Below, in pieces: positions 1 through 8,372 of a DNA stretch of 64,000 nucleotides; position 1 is the stretch's first letter; each line of letters starts with the position of its first letter. The position numbers and the translations under genes are program-made. Below the pieces are notes generated by a model that was not told where the DNA came from, did not search any database, and saw nothing but the letters and a program-made list of their open reading frames with translations. The stretch is taken from positions 1,862,556 through 1,926,555 of the forward strand of contig NZ_CP034442.1 of the NCBI RefSeq assembly GCF_007475365.1. Reading direction: 5' to 3'. This stretch comes from Streptococcus oralis subsp. dentisani (GTDB taxonomy: Bacteria; Bacillota; Bacilli; Lactobacillales; Streptococcaceae).

Positions 1-2
1 AC

Positions 3-1814
3 CGCTCGGGCTATGACCTCAATCGTCAAAATATCTACTTTATCGATGAAGCCCACCGTTCATACAATGAACGAGGTTCCTATTTGCCGAATCTCTATCA
101 GGCAGATACCAATGCTATCAAGATTGCTTTGACAGGAACGCCCCTCATCACCTATAAGAAAGATGGCAAGACTAAGGAAAGTCATGCGACGACTCGTGAT
201 ATTTTTGGAGACTACATCCATAAATACTACTACAACCAGTCCATTGATGATGGTTTTACCCTACGCCTGATGCGAGAGGATATCGAAACTTCCTATAAAG
301 ATAATCTCAGATCTATCAATGAAGAAATCCAACGAGGCGACCTGTCCAAGGAAGATATCTTTGCTCATCCTCATTATGTAGAGCCCATGCTTGATTTTAT
401 CATTGAAGATTTTAATCGAGCGCGTGATTTGGTCTTTGATGACCAGAGCATCGGGGGCATGATTGTCTGTGACTCGTCCAAGCAGGCTCGTGAGCTTGAA
501 AAACAATTAGAAGAAAGACGCCAAGCAGGCTTAACCAAGTTGACCTCCGCTCTTATCCTCCATGATGAGGGAGATAAGGAAGAGAAGAAGGACAAGGTAG
601 ATGCCTATAAGGAAGGTAAGATTGACCTGATCATCGTATACTCCATGCTCCTGACAGGTTTTGATGCCCCTCGTCTCAAGCGCCTCTATCTAGGGCGCAA
701 GATCAAGGCCCACAATCTCCTTCAGACCTTGACTCGTGTCAATCGTCCTTACAAGGACTATATCTTTGGTTATGTTATTGACTTTGCAGATATCTCAAAG
801 GAGTTCGACAAGACCAACCGCGCCTATCTAGAGGAGTTAAATCAAGAATACGACATTACTCTAACTGGAGAAAATGGGGAAGATGTCTTTGGTTCTCTAT
901 TTGTGCCAGCGGATGAGATTGCCCAAGAGTTAAGCAAGACCGAAAAGATTCTCATCGATTATCCGACGAGAAATCTGGAATACTTTTCTCAAGTTATCAA
1001 TGATATTAAGGATAGAAAGGAGTTAAATGACCTTCGTAAAGCCCTAGAGTCTATCAAGCAGTACTACAATGTCGCTCGTTTACTAGGCTATGAACATCTG
1101 CTCCAACAGATTGATATCGTTCAGATAGCAACTCTGCTCAATATCCTCTCCAGACGCTTGCTGACCTTGTCACTGATAGATAAGCCAGATGAGTTTTCAA
1201 GCCGAACCCTTCTAAACTTGGCTATGTCTGAGACCAGCTTCAGCTTTGTCAAGATTGCAGAAGAAGAACTTCGTCTAGCAGCCAATGACCTAGAAGATTT
1301 GAAACGTCGAGTGGCAAGTGGAATTAAAAAACAACGTGATGAAAAGGATCCTGAGTGGGTCTCTCTCTACGAAGAATTTCAACGCATCATGAAGAAACAC
1401 CTCATCCATGGCCAAGAAGGCTTTACCATGGAGAATATCAAAGAAACCCAAAAAGACTATGAAGAACTCTTTAAGTCCGTGGAGGAATATCATACTCGTA
1501 TGAGACGCTTAGCTATGAACTTTAACGGAGATGATATGGCGGCTCGTTCCTACAAGCATGTGACCAACTCAACAACGGTAAGCGAGTTTCCTGCTATTTA
1601 TCATGTCATCAAGGGTTCTAAAGTCAGACTAGACCGTAAAATCGGTCAAAATCAAGGAGTACTCGATAACGAGGACTTTCTCAAGAAAATGATTCGAGAA
1701 GAAGCTCGGATTGAAATGAAAACTAACGAATCTGCAAGTAGTTTGACAAGAGAGGATTTTAATTATATCGTCGAGTCACTATTTGAAGGATATGAAGAGG
1801 AATACCAACACTAA
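3..1814 (+). CDS. hsdR: Type I restriction enzyme R subunit (HsdR), 3' part; 5' end outside window
   Basis: Motor and nuclease subunit of a type I restriction-modification complex; it translocates DNA and cleaves unmethylated targets together with HsdM and HsdS. The reading frame is open from base 3, so the gene starts upstream of the window. The visible part begins just before the DEAH box (FIDEAHRSYNE, bases ~36-70). A TGTPL motif III follows, then SMLLTGFDAPRL (motif V region) and TLTRVNRPY (motif VI). The rest is the long helical C-terminal region typical of HsdR. The N-terminal PD-(D/E)XK nuclease domain and Walker A are not visible. The TAA stop overlaps the hsdM ATG by one base, so the two are translationally coupled. 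The family is clear from the helicase motifs and the hsdM/hsdS neighbours. Confidence 0.96.
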   Translation, partial: RSGYDLNRQNIYFIDEAHRSYNERGSYLPNLYQADTNAIKIALTGTPLITYKKDGKTKESHATTRDIFGDYIHKYYYNQSIDDGFTLRLMREDIETSYKDNLRSINEEIQRGDLSKEDIFAHPHYVEPMLDFIIEDFNRARDLVFDDQSIGGMIVCDSSKQARELEKQLEERRQAGLTKLTSALILHDEGDKEEKKDKVDAYKEGKIDLIIVYSMLLTGFDAPRLKRLYLGRKIKAHNLLQTLTRVNRPYKDYIFGYVIDFADISKEFDKTNRAYLEELNQEYDITLTGENGEDVFGSLFVPADEIAQELSKTEKILIDYPTRNLEYFSQVINDIKDRKELNDLRKALESIKQYYNVARLLGYEHLLQQIDIVQIATLLNILSRRLLTLSLIDKPDEFSSRTLLNLAMSETSFSFVKIAEEELRLAANDLEDLKRRVASGIKKQRDEKDPEWVSLYEEFQRIMKKHLIHGQEGFTMENIKETQKDYEELFKSVEEYHTRMRRLAMNFNGDDMAARSYKHVTNSTTVSEFPAIYHVIKGSKVRLDRKIGQNQGVLDNEDFLKKMIREEARIEMKTNESASSLTREDFNYIVESLFEGYEEEYQH

Positions 1815-3418
1815 TGAATGAAACATACAAAGTCCAAGTCCAAGGCTTGGTAGATGATTTGAAAGCTGTATTTACCCACGCGGGACTAGGAGGAGAAGCG
1901 GGTGAGTATAAACTCCTCACCCAGTCCTTCCTCTACAAATTTTTAAACGATAAGTTTTTGTATCAAGCCAAGGTCCTAGATGAGTCCAACACCTATGAAA
2001 ATTTGTTGGCTATGAGTGAGGAAGACTACGACTGGCTCTTGGAGGATATCGGTACCAGCACCGCTTGGCTCAAGCCAGACCAGTTGATCGAAACCCTCCA
2101 CCGTCAGCAAAATGAGCCGACTTTTTACGAAACTTTTGAAAATACCCTCAACCAGATAGCCATTGACAATAACGATATCTTCTCCGTTCACACAGACGGG
2201 GATACGGCCATTCGTCTCTTTGATGAGCGTTTGATTACAGATACTATATCAGATTGTAGTAAACGTAACGAAGTGGCAAAATCTATCATCAATCTCCTAG
2301 CCCGTGTCAAGTTTGACGAGGATATTTTTTCACAAGGCTTTGATTTTTTCTCTACTCTTTTTGAGTACATGATCAAGGACTACAACAAAGACGGTGGTGG
2401 CAAGTATGCCGAGTACTACACACCTCACTCAGTCGCTAAGATTATCGCGGATATCCTGGTGGGACATGACCAGCCGTCAAATGTGCGCATCTATGATCCG
2501 TCAGCTGGTTCGGGCACCTTGCTGATGAACCTGGCTAGTCGTATCGGCGTGGACAAGACTACTGTCTATAGTCAGGACATCTCGCAAAAGTCCTCCAATC
2601 TCCTCCGTCTCAATCTGATCTTGAATGGACTACAGCACTCCATTCATAATATCGTACAGGGAAATACCATTATAGCTAATCGCCATCCTGAAAAGATGGA
2701 CTATATCGTGTCCAACCCTCCTTTCAAGTTGGACTTTTCAGAGTGGCGTGACCAAGTCGAGACCTTGCCGGAAGCTAGTGAGCGTTTCTTTGCAGGTGTG
2801 CCAAAGGTTCCTGCCAAGTCCAAGGACAAGATGGCGATTTATGAGCTCTTTGTTCAGCATATCATCTACTCCCTGAAACCAGACGGTCAAGCAGCCGTTG
2901 TCTTGCCGACAGGATTTATCACAGCCCAGTCAGGGATTGACAAGACTATCCGTCAACACTTGGTGGACAATCAAATGCTGGCAGGTGTCGTTTCTATGCC
3001 GTCCAATATCTTTGCGACGACAGGAACCAACGTTTCCATCCTCTTTATCGATAAGAAAAACAAGGGTGATGTCGTCCTCATCGATGCCTCAAACCTCGGA
3101 ACCAAAGTCAAGGAAGGCAAGAACCAAAAGACTGTCCTCTCTCCTGAGGAAGAGCAGAAGATCGTCGAGACCTTTATCAAGAAAGAAGTCGTCGAAGACT
3201 TTTCTGTCACGGTTTCTTATGAGGATATCAAGGAGAAAAACTACTCTCTCAGCGCAGGCCAATACTTTGACATCAAGATCGACTATGTAGATATCACAGC
3301 AGAAGAGTTTGAAGCCAAGATGACCGCCTTTCAAAACAAACTCTCAGACCTCTTCCAGCAATCACATGACTTGGAGCAGGAGATAGAGAAGCAGATGAAG
3401 GGATTGAAGTATGAGTAG
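1814..3418 (+). CDS. hsdM: Type I restriction-modification DNA methyltransferase subunit (HsdM)
   Basis: N6-adenine methyltransferase subunit. With HsdS it methylates host sites and with HsdR it forms the restriction complex. The 534-aa length is normal for HsdM. The N-terminal ~150 residues are the helical HsdM_N domain. The SAM-binding motif I is DPSAGSGTLL (~residues 230-240) and the catalytic motif IV is SNPPF (~residue 300). The C-terminus is charged and coiled (SDLFQQSHDLEQEIEKQ), as expected for contacts with HsdS. The start overlaps the hsdR stop and the last 8 bases overlap hsdS, giving a tight R-M-S operon. No frameshift or missing motif is seen, so the methyltransferase should be active. 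Confidence 0.97.
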   Translation: MNETYKVQVQGLVDDLKAVFTHAGLGGEAGEYKLLTQSFLYKFLNDKFLYQAKVLDESNTYENLLAMSEEDYDWLLEDIGTSTAWLKPDQLIETLHRQQNEPTFYETFENTLNQIAIDNNDIFSVHTDGDTAIRLFDERLITDTISDCSKRNEVAKSIINLLARVKFDEDIFSQGFDFFSTLFEYMIKDYNKDGGGKYAEYYTPHSVAKIIADILVGHDQPSNVRIYDPSAGSGTLLMNLASRIGVDKTTVYSQDISQKSSNLLRLNLILNGLQHSIHNIVQGNTIIANRHPEKMDYIVSNPPFKLDFSEWRDQVETLPEASERFFAGVPKVPAKSKDKMAIYELFVQHIIYSLKPDGQAAVVLPTGFITAQSGIDKTIRQHLVDNQMLAGVVSMPSNIFATTGTNVSILFIDKKNKGDVVLIDASNLGTKVKEGKNQKTVLSPEEEQKIVETFIKKEVVEDFSVTVSYEDIKEKNYSLSAGQYFDIKIDYVDITAEEFEAKMTAFQNKLSDLFQQSHDLEQEIEKQMKGLKYE

Positions 3419-4619
3419 TATAAGGTTAGGGGAGATTGGAAAAATCTCAATGTGTAAGAGAATATTAAAATCCCAGACAAATGAATTTTCAGGAATCCCT
3501 TTTTATAAAATCTCAACGTTTGGTGGTACTCCGACAGTCTATATTGATGAAAAGATTTATCGTGAATACAAAGAAAGATATTCATACCCTAAAAAAGGTG
3601 ATATTTTAATTTCTGCTGCAGGAACAATTGGGAAAACAGTAATATTTGATGGAGAAGATTCTTATTTTCAGGATTCCAATATAGTATGGATAGAAAATGA
3701 TGAATCAAAGGTAACAAATCAGTTTCTTTATTATTTTTTACAGACAAATCCTTTTATTACCACAAATGGAAGTACCATAAAAAGATTATATAACGATAAT
3801 TTAAGAGATACTAAGATACCGAATGTTCCTTCAATCCAACAACAAAATCAAATAACAGATATTTTGGGTGCTTTAGACAAAAAAATCCAAACCAACAACC
3901 AAATCAACCAAGAGTTGGAAGCCATGGCCAAGACCCTCTATGACTACTGGTTTGTCCAGTTTGATTTCCCAGACCAGAATGGCAAACCCTATAAATCAAG
4001 TGGTGGCAAGATGGTCTATCACCCAGAACTCAAACGCGAAATCCCAGAGGGGTGGGGAGTGGAGAAGTTGGACTCATTACTTAAAATTGGTAAAGAAACA
4101 ACAAATCCAATGAAATTTCCAAATGAAGAATTTAAGTACTATAGTATACCAGAATTTGATACTACAGGTACATATTCATTAGAACTTGGAGAAAGTATTA
4201 AAAGTAATAAATTTAAAGTCGAAAAAAATGATTTGTTAGTTTCAAAACTTAATCCATGGTTTAACAGAGTTATTTATAATCTAGAAGAAAATGCAATTTC
4301 ATCAACTGAGTTTATTGTATGGAAAACATTTAATCGATTTGAGAAAAACTTTTTGTATCAAGTTGCAACGGGCAAAGAATTTATTGAGTATTGTACACGA
4401 TTTGCAACAGGTACTTCAAATAGTCATAAAAGAGTTTCGCCTGATATAATGATTGGATTCCAGAGTCCATTTGAGAAAACATATATACAAAAATTTGGGG
4501 AGATTATTGATAGCATTAGAACCCAAGTTTTACAGAACAATGAGCAAAACCAAGAACTCACCCAACTGCGCGATTGGCTCTTGCCAATGCTGATGAACGG
4601 GCAAGTGACGGTAGAATAG
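3411..4619 (+). CDS. hsdS: Type I restriction specificity subunit (HsdS)
   Basis: Sequence-recognition subunit that sets which bipartite DNA target the complex methylates or cuts. It has 402 aa and the usual layout: target-recognition domain 1 (~1-140), central helical conserved region (~150-180, DKKIQTNNQINQELE), target-recognition domain 2 (~215-360), and a C-terminal conserved helix (LQNNEQNQELTQL). The two helical regions resemble each other, as expected of the pseudo-symmetric HsdS fold. Both recognition domains (about 3420-3860 and 4080-4540) are visibly more AT-rich than the conserved segments between and after them, suggesting recognition-domain exchange. The start overlaps hsdM by 8 bases. 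No second hsdS or recombinase is in the window. Confidence 0.95.
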   Translation: MSSIRLGEIGKISMCKRILKSQTNEFSGIPFYKISTFGGTPTVYIDEKIYREYKERYSYPKKGDILISAAGTIGKTVIFDGEDSYFQDSNIVWIENDESKVTNQFLYYFLQTNPFITTNGSTIKRLYNDNLRDTKIPNVPSIQQQNQITDILGALDKKIQTNNQINQELEAMAKTLYDYWFVQFDFPDQNGKPYKSSGGKMVYHPELKREIPEGWGVEKLDSLLKIGKETTNPMKFPNEEFKYYSIPEFDTTGTYSLELGESIKSNKFKVEKNDLLVSKLNPWFNRVIYNLEENAISSTEFIVWKTFNRFEKNFLYQVATGKEFIEYCTRFATGTSNSHKRVSPDIMIGFQSPFEKTYIQKFGEIIDSIRTQVLQNNEQNQELTQLRDWLLPMLMNGQVTVE

Positions 4620-4637
4620 GGAAAGGATGTGGTTTAA

Positions 4638-5267
4638 ATGTTTAATGATAATGTTAGTAAAAAGTTTAAATTAACATATTTTGTTTCATCGTTTTTATTA
4701 AGCTATTTATTTCTTATTATAATTATGTATGCTCAATATGTAGAGACAAATGGAAAACTTTTTCCTGATTTTCAAATATTAGTAACCACAAAAAAGATAG
4801 CCTTCATTATTCTAATTATATTATCTTTGTGCTCACTAAGTTCATTATTCTATGTAAAGCGTAAGATTTCAGAAAGCAGGGGTTATTTGAGAATTAACTC
4901 AGAAGAAGGTCGGTTAGGCTACTCTTATAATAATGGAAGTAGGGAATTTATTTTAGGAGTTTTATTACCTGTGGTTACGACAATTTCAGTTCCAGAAGCT
5001 CCTATAACAGGGATTATTGGGGTGTTACTGATTCAAATAATTTTAGGTTATTTTTTCTGGAACTCAAATGAACTTTTTGTTAATGTTCCCCTAATGCTCT
5101 TTGGTTATTCGTTGGTTGTGGGACAGAAAGGCAATCAAGATTTACTACTATTTGTTCAAAAACAAGATTTAAAAAAATTATTAGGTAAAAATATAAATTT
5201 TGTTTATTTAGGAACAGTTACAGATAGTAATCTTGGTATTGTTGGTGAGGAAATTGGAGATGAGTAA
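4638..5267 (+). CDS. Multi-spanning membrane protein, candidate KwaA-like component of a Kiwa-type defence pair
   Basis: A 209-aa protein with about four hydrophobic spans: ~13-33 (SSFLLSYLFLIIIMYAQYV), ~50-72 (AFIILIILSLCSLSSLFYV), ~100-118 and ~122-143. A loop and a polar cytosolic tail of ~60 residues follow. The third and fourth spans, the NVPLMLFGY segment and the tail fit the layout I associate with KwaA, the membrane sensor of Kiwa. The start has a good ribosome-binding site (GAAAGGATG, 4621-4629). It ends 8 bases inside the next gene, so the two are surely co-expressed. Base composition is much more AT-rich than the hsdRM genes, a sign of separate acquisition. The family assignment is from recalled pattern and context, not a search; an unrelated two-gene membrane system is possible. 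Confidence 0.5.
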   Translation: MFNDNVSKKFKLTYFVSSFLLSYLFLIIIMYAQYVETNGKLFPDFQILVTTKKIAFIILIILSLCSLSSLFYVKRKISESRGYLRINSEEGRLGYSYNNGSREFILGVLLPVVTTISVPEAPITGIIGVLLIQIILGYFFWNSNELFVNVPLMLFGYSLVVGQKGNQDLLLFVQKQDLKKLLGKNINFVYLGTVTDSNLGIVGEEIGDE

Positions 5268-6264
5268 AGTGTTAAAGAGAGTTGTTTTAGCTCAAGTAAA
5301 AGAAGATGAAATTGTTGTGAAGTATTTAAATACTGCAGATAATGAATTAGAGAATATACAGAAGAATATAGAATTTCCAAATAATGATAAATTAAAAGAG
5401 ATAAGTGATTTAGGAATTTTTGATAATCCAAAGAGCTTTTCAATTGAAAAATTGACTGCAGGAAGTCCTTATTATAAGCTGATTGATTTTTTTGATATTG
5501 ATTACTCAGAGCCAGAAAGCAGATTGAAGAGTATTGATGATATTGAGTTTTCAAATTCTCAAAATGGATTCAAACCAAATCTTGTTTTATACTATTTTTT
5601 GAAGGATAAAGAAGAAATCATTTTAATTACGCCTTTAAATTTAAATAAATTATTGGTGAAAGATAAATTATTTTTAGGTTTTAAAAAACGAACTGGTGTT
5701 AATAATGGAATTGATATGATTACTCATGAAATTAAAGATAGCATAGAATTACCTATGTCAAGTTTTATTTGTATGATTTCTAAAGAAAATGATACTACTT
5801 TTTCAATAAATGTTTATGATACTTTTAAAGTTGATAAACAATTTCAACTCTATGCTCATATAAATGACTATGCTAAAAAAGTTTTAAATCGATTTAACAG
5901 CAGTGATCAAAATAAATTTTTGTTAACAACTGATAAAATTGAAGTTCAAATTGATAATATTGATTCAATAATGAATGTTGTTACTGATAATGAGGCTTTA
6001 TCGAAATCACTATCATTTTATAGTGGTCATGGTAATAAAATGATTAATCAAATAACGGGTGAGAAATTATTGTTGGCTATAAATAGTTTGCAAGATCATG
6101 TTGAAGATGAAAATAACAAATATACTTTGGAAGACATTCCAAAATATGAAAATGATAAACTTACCGTCTCAGGAAACCAGATTAGAATATTTGTGGCTTT
6201 ACTAAATAACCAAATTGTAGAAAAAATTCTCAATAACCAGATCGAACTTCCGTATTTTGATTGA
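5260..6264 (+). CDS. Soluble protein, candidate KwaB-like (DUF4868-type) partner
   Basis: A 334-aa hydrophilic protein without signal peptide or membrane span. I chose ATG 5260 because GAGG (5247-5250) sits 9 bases upstream; a TTG at 5233 would only add ten residues. The N-terminal half is mixed beta/alpha. The C-terminal half is helical with a conserved-looking block (SLSFYSGHGNKMINQITGE) and a terminal helix containing IRIFVALLNN. Size, solubility and position directly after a four-span membrane protein match KwaB, a DUF4868 protein that binds DNA in Kiwa. It overlaps the preceding gene by 8 bases and ends before a strong terminator at 6307. Codon use is very AT-rich. Without a profile search the DUF4868 call is an inference. 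Confidence 0.5.
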   Translation: MSKVLKRVVLAQVKEDEIVVKYLNTADNELENIQKNIEFPNNDKLKEISDLGIFDNPKSFSIEKLTAGSPYYKLIDFFDIDYSEPESRLKSIDDIEFSNSQNGFKPNLVLYYFLKDKEEIILITPLNLNKLLVKDKLFLGFKKRTGVNNGIDMITHEIKDSIELPMSSFICMISKENDTTFSINVYDTFKVDKQFQLYAHINDYAKKVLNRFNSSDQNKFLLTTDKIEVQIDNIDSIMNVVTDNEALSKSLSFYSGHGNKMINQITGEKLLLAINSLQDHVEDENNKYTLEDIPKYENDKLTVSGNQIRIFVALLNNQIVEKILNNQIELPYFD

Positions 6265-6306
6265 TTTTTAAATCGATATTAGCAGTGGTTTTCTATCAAA
6301 TTAATC

Positions 6307-6342
6307 CCAGCCAAATCAACCTTTGGCTGGCTTTTATTTTTT
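6307..6342 (+). terminator. Rho-independent terminator after the defence genes
   Basis: A perfect 9-bp stem CCAGCCAAA / TTTGGCTGG with a 6-base loop is followed by CTTTTATTTTTT. It closes the hsdRMS plus membrane/soluble pair transcript and insulates the toxin-antitoxin unit. Confidence 0.9.
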
Positions 6343-6347
6343 ATTTA

Positions 6348-6382
6348 TGTTATAATTAAATTACCAAAAAGGTAATTTAATT
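6348..6382 (+). promoter_or_regulatory. Extended -10 promoter with 12-bp palindromic operator of the toxin-antitoxin unit
   Basis: An extended -10 element TGTTATAAT lies at 6348-6356. Starting inside it is a perfect inverted repeat AATTAAATTACC (6354-6365), AAAAA, GGTAATTTAATT (6371-6382). It spans the -10 box and start site and ends 16 bases before the toxin ATG. This is the place expected for autorepression by the HTH antitoxin encoded by the second gene. Confidence 0.75.
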
Positions 6383-6398
6383 TGACAGAAAGGGACTT

Positions 6399-6737
6399 AT
6401 GAAGCTTATCTATACAAACAAAACTGTTAAAAAGCAGTGCACAGAGCTAAGGCAGGCGAAAAAGGATTTTTCGGATAAGGTTGCTGTAAAGTTGCATCAG
6501 CTGATTAACTTTTTGGAAGTGGCAGATTCTTTGGCTAGTGTGACAGCTTTTCCTAAGTACCACTTTCACCAACTCAAGGGAAAGAGACAGGGACAGTTTG
6601 CTTTGGATATAGATGGTCGGAAAAGTTCCTATCGGTTGATTGTCGGTTTTCGTGAGGAGGACCTAGAAAAGGTGTTTCCAAATCCTATTGAAATCGAAAT
6701 CCTAAAAATAGAGGAGGTCAGCAATCACTATGAGTAA
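6399..6737 (+). CDS. higB: HigB/RelE-family toxin
   Basis: A 112-aa basic protein of the RelE/HigB/ParE fold, predicted to be a ribosome-dependent mRNA interferase. The visible family signs are the N-terminal helices rich in K/R (TNKTVKKQCTELRQAKKDF), the central FHQLKGKRQGQFALDI block and the following strands (SSYRLIVGF, IEIEILKIEEVSNHY). The HLL-K-G-R-G-F/A pattern with a trailing Y is typical of this superfamily. AAAGGGA precedes the ATG. The stop lies inside the start of the antitoxin gene (8-base overlap). Toxin-first order is characteristic of higBA. It is intact, with no frameshift. Confidence 0.85.
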   Translation: MKLIYTNKTVKKQCTELRQAKKDFSDKVAVKLHQLINFLEVADSLASVTAFPKYHFHQLKGKRQGQFALDIDGRKSSYRLIVGFREEDLEKVFPNPIEIEILKIEEVSNHYE

Positions 6738-7815
6738 TAAAATTGTTGAATACAAAGACCTGATTGCTTTTCATCCAGGTCAGTATGTTGAAGAGTTGAT
6801 TGAAGATTATAACGTAACGCAGAAAGAATTTGCGGAGCGTTTGGGAGTTTCAGCAAAGACTGTCAGCAAGATCGTCAATGCTGAGGAGTCCATTAGTAAA
6901 GAAACGGCTCATAAGTTAGCCAAGCTAAGCGGAGTTTCCATGCAAACTTGGCTCAATCTTCAAAATGCTTATGATGTAAAAGTGGCTGAGATCGCAGAGG
7001 AAAGAGAGCTTGAAGAAGGTAGCGAGAAAGAAATCGGTGAGATGATTGATTTCAAGTATTTTAAGGAAAAAGGCTACGTTCCAGAAAAACGCTATAGTTT
7101 GAAGGAAAAGATTGTCGAGCTTCGCAAGATTTTAGGTGTGGCAAGTCTAGAAAACCTTACATCGTTTAACCATCTAGTCAGCTATCGGAATACGCGTGAG
7201 TTTACGACTAAAAGTATAATCAACTCCAATATCATGCTGGAGTTGGCATCTAAAAAAGCACGTGATACAACAACTATCAAGCTCAATCGCAGAAAGTTAG
7301 AGAAAAGCTTGCCTGCCTTGAGAGAGTTGACCAGACAGGACCCAGAAATCTTTCCACAGCGCTTGTACGATATCTTACTTGATTGTGGTGTTGTTTTAGT
7401 CGGTCTACCTGCTTTGCCAAATGCCAATCTGAATGGAGCAACTAAAAAATTCAGTAATGGCAGTGCCTTGCTTTTACTCACGGATCGAAACAAAGCATCA
7501 GATATTTTCTGGTTCTCACTTTTCCATGAGATAGGACATATTCTGGAGAATGATTTTTCATCTGATGATGGAAATAGCGAATCCTACCGACTTTCTGAGG
7601 AAGAGGCAGATCAGTTTGCAAAAGATCTTTTAATAAGACCAGAAGACTATCAGGCTTTTGTTGAAAAAGGAAACTTTGATAAGTCGGATATCATACGTTT
7701 TGCAGAGGAGATAGATATTCATCCTAGCGTCGTTTTAGGCAGACTACAAAATGAGGGTATTCTCAGTTTTGACCGTTTTCGTGAATTAAAAGAAAATTAT
7801 TACTTTGTTTCTTGA
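6730..7815 (+). CDS. higA: HigA-type antitoxin with N-terminal XRE HTH and C-terminal ImmA/IrrE-like metallopeptidase domain
   Basis: A 361-aa protein, about three times longer than a minimal HigA. Residues ~10-75 form an XRE helix-turn-helix (TQKEFAERLGVSAKTVSKIV), the part that would neutralise the toxin and bind the operator at 6354-6382. Residues ~215-330 form a COG2856/ImmA-type domain with a zinc motif FHEIGHIL (HExxH) and a downstream SEEEADQFAKDLL helix supplying the third ligand. This architecture occurs in HTH-peptidase antitoxins and phage-type regulators. It overlaps the toxin by 8 bases. The peptidase may cleave the protein itself or another regulator; that is an inference. Confidence 0.88.
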   Translation: MSNKIVEYKDLIAFHPGQYVEELIEDYNVTQKEFAERLGVSAKTVSKIVNAEESISKETAHKLAKLSGVSMQTWLNLQNAYDVKVAEIAEERELEEGSEKEIGEMIDFKYFKEKGYVPEKRYSLKEKIVELRKILGVASLENLTSFNHLVSYRNTREFTTKSIINSNIMLELASKKARDTTTIKLNRRKLEKSLPALRELTRQDPEIFPQRLYDILLDCGVVLVGLPALPNANLNGATKKFSNGSALLLLTDRNKASDIFWFSLFHEIGHILENDFSSDDGNSESYRLSEEEADQFAKDLLIRPEDYQAFVEKGNFDKSDIIRFAEEIDIHPSVVLGRLQNEGILSFDRFRELKENYYFVS

Positions 7816-7967
7816 ATCTATGGAAATTTGTAGAAGATGAAAATGTTCCATACAGTTAGTAATGATAGCTTCTTTATTCGCTCATAATTCGCTTATTTTT
7901 TGAAATAAGACCAAGATACAATTTTGTTTCCATATTTCCTGGAAACTGATAGAAAGTAAAGAGAAAC

Positions 7968-8372
7968 ATGGAACAAACTAATCAAAAATCCCAGTGTCAA
8001 CAACTCTGGGCTAGAAATAAATACCTTGTTTTGAGCCATTCCAGCAATATTTACAATGAGATTCGCCAATATCTCAAGAATGAAGTGGTGGAGGTAAGTC
8101 ATGTTCAAGAACTAATCGACCGTGCCTGTCAAATCCCAGAACACAGGGGTCAGGTTTGCAATGCCTTTCAGCATATTTGGGGCTATTTCAAAAAGAAAGC
8201 GACAGATGTTGAGCGCAAGGACTATATGCTCTTGCTGGATCGCTACCGCTTTGGTCAAACTTCTAAGAAAGACTTGATCGCTAAGACTCGAGACTTGCTG
8301 GATCGCTATCCCAATACCTACTTGCAACATTCGACTTTACTGAAAGGAGACGCCCATGAGACTTTGGCATGA
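7968..8372 (+). CDS. DUF1722 (YbgA-like) protein
   Basis: A 134-aa soluble protein matching the DUF1722 family in its characteristic pieces: LWARNKYLVLSHS near the N-terminus, NAFQHIWGYFKKK in the middle, and LLLDRYRFGQ plus RYPNTYLQHSTLL at the end. In E. coli the relative ybgA sits next to the DNA photolyase gene phr. Here the domain overlaps a gene for a pyrimidine-dimer-glycosylase-like protein by 17 bases, so the association with UV-lesion repair is kept with a different enzyme. The molecular role is not known. The ribosome-binding site (AAAGAGAAAC) is weak. Confidence 0.85.
   Translation: MEQTNQKSQCQQLWARNKYLVLSHSSNIYNEIRQYLKNEVVEVSHVQELIDRACQIPEHRGQVCNAFQHIWGYFKKKATDVERKDYMLLLDRYRFGQTSKKDLIAKTRDLLDRYPNTYLQHSTLLKGDAHETLA

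Noticed and set aside
2898..3290. 130-aa second frame inside hsdM
   Set aside because: Ser/Arg-rich overlapping frame created by hsdM codon use.
3411..4619. Phase-variable (inverting) hsdS locus
   Set aside because: Only one hsdS is present, with no inverted silent copy or recombinase gene in the window; a switch outside the window cannot be excluded.
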